Shown one piece after another: positions 1 through 4,623 of a stretch of 6,448 nucleotides of DNA. The stretch comes from Alphaproteobacteria bacterium. GTDB lineage: Bacteria; Pseudomonadota; Alphaproteobacteria; CBDBCS01; JAHZLG01. The position numbers were made by a program, and so were the translations under genes. The stretch lies in NCBI GenBank assembly GCA_022599995.1, contig JAHZLG010000191.1:1-6448 (forward strand). The letters are read 5' to 3'. The stretch's first letter is position 1, and every line of letters starts with the position of its first letter. The notes beneath the pieces are model-generated. The model made no database searches, had not been told where the DNA came from, and saw nothing but the letters and a program-made list of their open reading frames with translations.

Positions 1-2
1 CT

Positions 3-464
3 CCCTCGCAGGCTCGTTCGGCTTCGGCAAGAGGTCGTCCGGCGCAATCCCCTCCGTACAACATCGTCAAAGTCGATGAACAGCAATACACCATCGAGGT
101 GGCAGTGCCCGGCTATGCCCGCGAGAATATCGTGGTGGAGCAGGATGGCACCCAGCTGAACATCCGCGGAGAGCCCCAAACCGCCGATGCTAGCGAAGGC
201 CCCGCCGCGCTAACAGCAACCCCCGCCGAGGAATCGGGAACAGCTGCCGAGGAGTCGGGAACAGTTGCCGAAACGGGTGTTGCGTCTCCGGGTGAGGCAA
301 CGTCCCCCTACCTGCACCGAGGATTCGGCGCGGAGCAATTTGCGTTGTCCTTTGCCCTTAATGATCGCGCGGAGGTGACCGAAGGTGAGGTCGCAAATGG
401 CGTGCTGCGGGTGTCCATTTCGATTCCCCCTGAACTCCAACCCAAGCGGGTCACCTTGACCTAA
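3..464 (+). CDS. Small heat-shock protein (Hsp20/IbpA-type), 5' end outside window
   Basis: This is an ATP-independent holdase chaperone that binds unfolding proteins in the cytoplasm. The frame is open from position 3 to the TAA at 462-464 (at least 153 codons). The GTG at 99 lies inside the conserved domain and is not the start, so the 5' end is cut off by the window edge. Numbering from position 3, the alpha-crystallin domain opens with PPYNIVKV (about residues 17-24), continues with YTIEVAVPGY and LNIRGE, resumes at YLHRGF (103-108) and FALSFALND, and ends with NGVLRVSISIP and QPKRVTLT. This order matches the IbpA class. Between NIRGEPQ and YLHRGF there are about 43 extra Ala/Glu/Ser/Gly/Thr-rich residues (60-102), where family members usually have a short loop. 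Part of that insert is a 21-nt tandem repeat. The protein stops almost directly after the last domain strand, with little C-terminal tail. Family assignment is firm; the exact paralogue is not decided. Confidence 0.9.
   Translation, partial: PSQARSASARGRPAQSPPYNIVKVDEQQYTIEVAVPGYARENIVVEQDGTQLNIRGEPQTADASEGPAALTATPAEESGTAAEESGTVAETGVASPGEATSPYLHRGFGAEQFALSFALNDRAEVTEGEVANGVLRVSISIPPELQPKRVTLT
225..281 (+). repeat. 21-nt tandem repeat inside hsp20
   Basis: Two adjacent 21-nt units (225-245 and 246-266) differ at two positions by eye, and a degenerate partial third unit follows (267-281). In the gene frame they encode AEESGTA, AEESGTV and then AETGV. The period is a multiple of three, so copy-number change would keep the reading frame. 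The array sits in the inserted loop of the chaperone domain, not in a conserved strand. Confidence 0.9.
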
Positions 465-500
465 CCGCTGTTCTCGCCCAGCTTTCGTTCTCGCACTTCG

Positions 501-541
501 GGGGCAAGTATGCACGCCATGCTTGCCCCTTGGTGTTTTCG
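501..541 (+). terminator. Rho-independent terminator after hsp20
   Basis: A 12-bp stem pairs 501-512 with 518-529 around a 5-nt loop. It contains one G-T wobble (509 with 521), and the arms begin GGGGCAAG and end CTTGCCCC. A T-rich run (TTGGTGTTTT) follows on the + strand, 37 nt after the hsp20 stop. On the minus strand the same hairpin lies about 42 nt beyond the ribF stop but is not followed by a T run. It is therefore a good terminator for hsp20 and at best a weaker one for the convergent ribF operon. Confidence 0.85.
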
Positions 542-570
542 TACCCGCGGGGCGCAGGAGATGGGAATCG

Positions 571-2115
571 TTAGTGAACGGTGCCCCGCCAATAGGTGAT
601 GTCCTTCCTAATTTGGGCGGACAACGCATCGAGCGATTCGAACCGCTTTTCGGGGCGAACAAAGGCGAGCAGGGCGATCTCGATGGTCATGCCGTACAGG
701 GCGTCGAGGTCGCGGCTTGGATTGTCTGTCACCCTCGTCTTGCCTGCGCGCTGCTTGTCTGTACCTCCATCACTCCCATCACTGTCGTCATTGTCGTCGG
801 CATTGTAGGCTTGATCGATCGCTCGCTGGAGGGCAGATGAGTCGATAAAATGTGTCTCGCATCGGAGGGTGGGCACCCCGGCAAGGGTTGGGCGCACCCC
901 CACATTCATGACCCCTCGAAGCGGGAAATCAGTCGCGCGGTAGGCAGTCGGCTTTTCGTTTGGCGGTGCGAAGGGATCGCCGTCTGCAGCGAAGGGATCG
1001 CCCTCTGCGGTGGAGGCCCCCGACGATGCAGACGGCAAAACCAAACGTCCCCGCACGCCGTAAACCCCGAAGGGTGGCAATTTGTATCCGCGCAGGGGGA
1101 TGTTGGCCGTGGGGAATCCAAGGGTGCGTCCCAGTTGGTCGCCCTTGGTGACTTGTCCGCGCCACATGTAGGGGCGTCCGAGAACGGCGGCGGCGGCGTC
1201 CATGTTCCCTGCTGCAACCGCCTGCCGCACCGCCGAGGAGGAGAGGACATCGCCCACATGCGCCGCGTCGGCGGTATGCCCCGAGTCTTGAAGCAAATCC
1301 ACCACCTCGACGCGAAACCCGTAGCGCGTTCCCAGAGCCTTCAACGTGGTCGCATCGCCAGCGCGATCGCGGCCAAATCGGAAGTCGGCACCAATGCGGA
1401 CTGTATCGACACCCAACGGAGACGTTGCGTTCGCGTGAAGCAGCGGGACAAGATGCTGCTGAACAAATTCCTCAGGCGACAGCGCAGCCAGGGCCGCATC
1501 GAAGGGCACAACGATCGGCGCAACGCCTGTGACTCCCTGCAACAGGGCAACGCGTTGGTCGAGGGAGGTAAGGCAAAACCCATTTCTGTCATCGGGCGGA
1601 TGGAAAAACATCCGTGGGTGCGGCGCAAAGGTCATCGCTTGTACACGACGGGCAGGCAGGCTTGTTGCGGTTGGGGGGGGGGATTCGATGAGAGAGGCAT
1701 CGACCTTCGCCTCTCCTCCAAGCAAAAATTGGTGTCCGCGATGGACACCATCAAAATTGCCGATGCAAAGGGTTGTGCAGCCGTGCACCCCTCCCGCCCC
1801 TCCTGCGTTTCCTGTCCCTCCCGTGTTTTCTGTCCCGTCTGTTCCTCCCGCGTTTCTCGTCCCTGCCGCGTGTCCTGCCCCTCCAGCGTTTCTCGTCCCT
1901 GCCGCGTGTCCTGCCCCTCCAGCGTGTCCTGTCCCTCCCGCGTGCCCCGCCCCTCCCGCGGCGATATTGCCCTGTGCGGGATGATCCGCGTGCTGATCAC
2001 CGTGATGCGGCGGCAACAGCGCGGCCTGTGCATCCCGCGCGTCCATGGGTGTTGCGGAGATCATAGGGGAACACTCATGCAGATTCGTTGCGGCATGGCG
2101 GGCATCGTCGCGCAT
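571..2115 (-). CDS. ribF: Bifunctional riboflavin kinase / FAD synthetase with large low-complexity insertions
   Basis: RibF phosphorylates riboflavin to FMN and adenylylates FMN to FAD in the cytoplasm. The chosen start is the ATG at 2115, whose A is the last base of the glmM stop (TGATG); a TTG one codon upstream is possible. From that ATG (514 aa), the nucleotidyltransferase domain begins at GNFDGVHRGH (119-128), with APHP (164-167) and the LSSSAVR signature (291-297). The kinase domain has GRTLGFPTAN (329-338), GVYGVRG (350-356), GVMNVGVRPT (401-410) and CETHFID with the likely catalytic Glu (420). The usual length is about 310 residues. The excess is a 110-residue N-terminal extension rich in Gly, Ala, His and Thr made of hexapeptide repeats, an insert near 361-396 containing GDPFAAD repeats, and an Asp-rich insert near 435-469. 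A GTG codon at 1788, after the repeats, would give a family-like start. However, its GGAGG lies only one base upstream, and the 110 preceding codons are open, so I prefer the long form. All catalytic motifs are intact. Confidence 0.93.
   Translation of the reverse strand: MRDDARHAATNLHECSPMISATPMDARDAQAALLPPHHGDQHADHPAQGNIAAGGAGHAGGTGHAGGAGHAAGTRNAGGAGHAAGTRNAGGTDGTENTGGTGNAGGAGGVHGCTTLCIGNFDGVHRGHQFLLGGEAKVDASLIESPPPTATSLPARRVQAMTFAPHPRMFFHPPDDRNGFCLTSLDQRVALLQGVTGVAPIVVPFDAALAALSPEEFVQQHLVPLLHANATSPLGVDTVRIGADFRFGRDRAGDATTLKALGTRYGFRVEVVDLLQDSGHTADAAHVGDVLSSSAVRQAVAAGNMDAAAAVLGRPYMWRGQVTKGDQLGRTLGFPTANIPLRGYKLPPFGVYGVRGRLVLPSASSGASTAEGDPFAADGDPFAPPNEKPTAYRATDFPLRGVMNVGVRPTLAGVPTLRCETHFIDSSALQRAIDQAYNADDNDDSDGSDGGTDKQRAGKTRVTDNPSRDLDALYGMTIEIALLAFVRPEKRFESLDALSAQIRKDITYWRGTVH
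968..1009 (-). repeat. 21-nt tandem duplication in the riboflavin kinase domain of ribF
   Basis: Units 968-988 and 989-1009 (+ coordinates) are 21 nt each and match at 19 positions by eye. Read on the minus strand they encode overlapping copies of the GDPFA motif. They form part of an inserted loop of about 35 residues between the GVYGVRG and GVMNVGVRP strands of the kinase fold. Confidence 0.9.
1673..1682 (-). repeat. Homopolymer of ten C (ten G on + strand) in ribF
   Basis: Ten consecutive G on the + strand read as C10 in ribF, coding Ser-Pro-Pro-Pro around residues 145-148. The tract lies between the GNFDGVHRGH motif and the APHP motif of the FAD synthetase domain. A run this long is a slippage-prone site, and a one-base change would truncate an enzyme expected to be essential. 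It could also be a site of assembly error, but the frame is intact as given. Confidence 0.9.
1789..1956 (-). repeat. 18-nt/36-nt tandem repeat array encoding the RibF N-terminal extension
   Basis: The array encodes hexapeptides of the type GGAGHA, GGTGHA and AGTRNA, followed by degenerate GGTDGT/ENTGGT/GNAGGA units. Two adjacent 36-nt copies (1850-1885 and 1886-1921) are identical by eye, which points to a recent duplication. The underlying period is 18 nt, so unit changes keep the ribF frame. The array ends about nine residues before the first catalytic strand. Confidence 0.92.
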
Positions 2116-3566
2116 CAACCATCGGAGGACACCTCGCTGGCGACCGCACCATCGTGCTCGTCTTCCGTGATCAGCGTTGATATTTCGGCGAAAACGGCGG
2201 CGGTGACCTCTGCACTTTGATGCTCGACCATCAAGCGGACGATCGGCTCGGTGCCCGAGGGGCGCAGGATGATTTGCCCTCTCGAGCGACGCACGGGCGC
2301 ACTCGACGAGGAGTCGGTGTCATGGCTGGCGGGCACTTCTTCTTGCCATTGGTCGTGCAACTCGGCGATGCGGTGGATCAATTTCATCGACCGGAGCCGT
2401 TGATCGGTCGCAGCATTGCGCGGAAAATTGCCCTTTTGTACCGGATAGCTGCGATACCCCGCGGCGAGGGTCTCAATCGGGAGCTTCTTCGCCACCATCA
2501 CAGCCAAGATATGTAATCCCACCAACAGGGCGTCGGCAGAAGCGGCGTATTGGTGCATCATGAGATGTCCTGACGGCTCGCCACCAAGGACAGCAAGATG
2601 GTGTCGCATCCACTCCATGACATAGCGGTCGCCGACGGGCGCGCGCAGCAACTCAATGCCGAGCGGCATCAAGAATTCTTCGAGCCCCAAGGACGCCATG
2701 GTGGTGGTCACGACCTTGTTGTTGGTCAACTCACCTTGTGCGTGAAGCCACGTCGCCAACACAGCCAGCAACGCCTCCCCAGACAGCACCGTCCCCGAAT
2801 GTGTGGCAACGACCAGACGATCCGAGTCGCCATCCACAGCAAAACCAATATCGGCACCAGTCTCCACGACCGTCCGTGCCATCGTCTCGGGGTGGATCGC
2901 GCCGCAGTCGGCATTAATATTCGTGCCGTTAGGGAGCACGGAAAGCGGAATAACCTCGGCGCCCATTTCGAAAAATACCGCAGGGGCAATCCGGTAAGCC
3001 GAGCCATGCGCACAGTCGACCACCACGCGCATCCCATCCAAGGTGAAATGACGCGGCAGGCTCGATTTCAGTGATTCAATGTAGCGACCTTTGGCGTCCT
3101 CGATGGTGGCCGCCCTTCCCACCGCATTGGCAGGGGCATAGAAGAAGTCTTCCGATTCCATCAAGGCTTCGATGGCGACTTCATCCTCATCGGACAGCTT
3201 GTGCCCATTCGGACCAAACAGCTTCACACCATTGTCGGTATAGGGATTGTGCGATGCCGAGATCATCACGCCAATATCGGCGCGCAATGATTGGGTGAGC
3301 ATCGCGACTGCCGATGTGGGCAAGGGGCCAACCTTGCGGACGTCCATCCCCGCGGAGATAAACCCCGCCATCAGCGCAGATTCGACCATGTACCCCGAAA
3401 GCCGCGTGTCCTTGCCAATGATCACCAGTTTTTGGTGATGGCCAGGACGGTTGAGAAAGTGTTTTGTCGCTGCCTGTGCCAGTCGCACTAGGTAGTCTGG
3501 ACGGATGGGGGCTGTGTTTGCCTCGCCGCGCATGCCATCGGTGCCAAACCATCGTTTGTGTATCAT
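2115..3566 (-). CDS. glmM: Phosphoglucosamine mutase
   Basis: GlmM interconverts glucosamine-6-phosphate and glucosamine-1-phosphate, the step before UDP-GlcNAc synthesis for peptidoglycan and lipopolysaccharide. The start is the ATG at 3566, giving MIHKRWFGTDGMRG; the frame extends 12 codons further, but those overlap the ispE stop and lack family similarity. In this 483-residue protein, FGTDGMRG is at 7-14, the phosphoserine loop ISASHNP at 102-108 (active Ser105), the metal-binding DGDSDR at 245-250, the sugar-recognition loop GGEPSGH at 328-334 (many homologues have Gln instead of Pro), and the phosphate-binding RPSGTEP at 435-441. Homologues are about 445-450 residues. The excess is a Ser/Asp/Arg-rich insert (about 411-429) just before the RPSGTEP strand, and an acidic C-terminal tail (about 467-483). 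It lies 7 nt after ispE and shares a base with the ribF start, so it is the middle gene of an operon. No clear Shine-Dalgarno precedes it. Confidence 0.96.
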   Translation of the reverse strand: MIHKRWFGTDGMRGEANTAPIRPDYLVRLAQAATKHFLNRPGHHQKLVIIGKDTRLSGYMVESALMAGFISAGMDVRKVGPLPTSAVAMLTQSLRADIGVMISASHNPYTDNGVKLFGPNGHKLSDEDEVAIEALMESEDFFYAPANAVGRAATIEDAKGRYIESLKSSLPRHFTLDGMRVVVDCAHGSAYRIAPAVFFEMGAEVIPLSVLPNGTNINADCGAIHPETMARTVVETGADIGFAVDGDSDRLVVATHSGTVLSGEALLAVLATWLHAQGELTNNKVVTTTMASLGLEEFLMPLGIELLRAPVGDRYVMEWMRHHLAVLGGEPSGHLMMHQYAASADALLVGLHILAVMVAKKLPIETLAAGYRSYPVQKGNFPRNAATDQRLRSMKLIHRIAELHDQWQEEVPASHDTDSSSSAPVRRSRGQIILRPSGTEPIVRLMVEHQSAEVTAAVFAEISTLITEDEHDGAVASEVSSDG

Positions 3567-3573
3567 GCCGCAT

Positions 3574-4539
3574 TTATACCACGCTGTAGGGGTTACAGGC
3601 AATGAAGGTGGCAGGAGGGTACTGATAGCGAAGCTCGGTCAGCGTGCCGGCAAGATGTTGAGGCATACAGAGCCCCACGCATGCCCCACCACTGCCCGAA
3701 AGGGTAGAAAAGAACACATGGCGATGGGTGCGAAATTGATCGAGAAGCACCCCAACCGAAGGGGAAACCTGTATTGCCGCCTGCGTCAGATGATTGCGGG
3801 CATGGGTACGCAGCCACGCATGCCACTCGGCGGCGCGGAATTGGGTTGCCTGCGCGCCCATATCCGCGGGTTGAGGGGTGGCACCGGTGGCAAGGGTTGG
3901 ATTGTCCTTGCTTGCGTCAAAAGCGGCAAAAACGTGCTCGGTTGCTAGGTGCACCGTGGGATCGAAACCAATGATGATGCTGAAATTTGCGGGGAAAGTT
4001 GGCAGGGGCGTGGTGCGCTCGCCGATTCCCTCTACCCACTGCGGGGAGGGGGTGAGGCAAACAGGAATATCAGCACCGACTTTATAGGCAAGCTCCGTTC
4101 TATCGAGGGAGGGCAACCACGCGGGAACAAGCAGTCGAAGGGCTGCCGCGGCATCAGACGATCCTCCGCCAAGACCGGCCCCCGCGGGCAGGCGTTTGGT
4201 CGCGACAATCCTGCCTTTGGTGAGGCGGTGCAGGATTTGCTGCCCCCCTTCCTTAGCCTGCAAAGCCCGGGCCTTTGCCTGCAAAGCACGGGCAACATGC
4301 AGGCAGGCACGAACAATGAGATTGTCATAGGCAGGAAGCACGATGCTGGGCTTGTCATCTGTCTCCGCCATTGAGACGTGCAACGGCGTGTCCTCAGGGA
4401 TGTAGGCAAGGCAGTCGCCGAAGTCGGCAAAGATCACCAACGATTGGAGCGGATGAAATGTCCCCTCCTTCTTCCCCATGGCAAGGTGAAGGTTTATCTT
4501 GGCAGGAGCAAGAATCGATGTCTCTCTTTGTCCGCTCAT
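3574..4539 (-). CDS. ispE: 4-diphosphocytidyl-2-C-methyl-D-erythritol kinase
   Basis: IspE phosphorylates the 2-hydroxyl of CDP-methylerythritol in the MEP pathway of isoprenoid synthesis. It is a GHMP-family kinase. From the ATG at 4539 (321 aa) the motifs are APAKINL (11-17, with catalytic Lys14), DNLIVRA (72-78), the ATP loop LPAGAGLGGGSSDAAAAL (117-134, with Asp129), and the C-terminal SGSGGACVG (281-289). This start places APAKIN about ten residues in, as in relatives. The frame also permits ATG at 4599 and GTG at 4605, which would add a 20-22 residue non-conserved leader and bring the gene within about 20 nt of cobB. None of the three has a strong Shine-Dalgarno. The normally conserved GYH after the first strand reads TFH (27-29). 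The helix after DNLIVRA contains a duplicated ARALQAK (83-96). It is the first gene of the ispE-glmM-ribF operon. Function is firm; the start is uncertain. Confidence 0.94.
   Translation of the reverse strand: MSGQRETSILAPAKINLHLAMGKKEGTFHPLQSLVIFADFGDCLAYIPEDTPLHVSMAETDDKPSIVLPAYDNLIVRACLHVARALQAKARALQAKEGGQQILHRLTKGRIVATKRLPAGAGLGGGSSDAAAALRLLVPAWLPSLDRTELAYKVGADIPVCLTPSPQWVEGIGERTTPLPTFPANFSIIIGFDPTVHLATEHVFAAFDASKDNPTLATGATPQPADMGAQATQFRAAEWHAWLRTHARNHLTQAAIQVSPSVGVLLDQFRTHRHVFFSTLSGSGGACVGLCMPQHLAGTLTELRYQYPPATFIACNPYSVV
4256..4297 (-). repeat. 21-nt tandem duplication in ispE (ARALQAK twice)
   Basis: The units 4256-4276 and 4277-4297 share a 17-nt core with one mismatch; the last four bases differ. 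In ispE they encode ARALQAK twice in a row. The duplication lengthens a helix in the N-terminal half of the kinase by two turns and keeps the frame. Confidence 0.88.
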
Positions 4540-4554
4540 TCGCCCAATCTCGTG

Positions 4555-4570
4555 CGCGTGCTGGCACGTG
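4555..4570. promoter_or_regulatory. Palindromic dyad between ispE and cobB (possible operator)
   Basis: The dyad CGTGC-TG-GCACG (4557-4568) is perfect over 5+2+5 bases, with a further C-G pair at 4555/4570. It lies between the divergent ispE and cobB starts if ispE begins at 4539. It could be an operator or a chance palindrome in GC-rich DNA. No regulator is identifiable from the sequence. Confidence 0.25.
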
Positions 4571-4623
4571 GGTGATGACCTCTGTTCTGTTTTGCGCATG
4601 TTCACGTTTTCTTTCTTGGTGCC

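Noticed and set aside
99..101. GTG at 99 as the start of hsp20
   Set aside because: Conserved alpha-crystallin residues (PPYNIVKV, YTIEV) are encoded upstream in the same open frame, so the gene begins outside the window.
1789..1956. CRISPR-like array
   Set aside because: The repeats are adjacent without unique spacers, are in frame with ribF, and no cas genes are near.
1529..2066. Repeat array read as a surface adhesin or Cys-rich peptide on the + strand
   Set aside because: The + frames lack a secretion signal at the start and conflict with the ribF frame, whose flanks carry intact catalytic motifs.
850..2220. 456-codon open frame on the + strand antisense to ribF
   Set aside because: It lies opposite an unmistakable ribF, its Cys/Ser/Arg repeats are the mirror of the ribF repeat array, and no family resemblance is visible. 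Long antisense frames are expected in GC-rich DNA.
4540..4623. Cobalamin riboswitch upstream of cobB
   Set aside because: The interval is too short and I see no B12-box-like sequence; the rest of the upstream DNA is ispE coding sequence.
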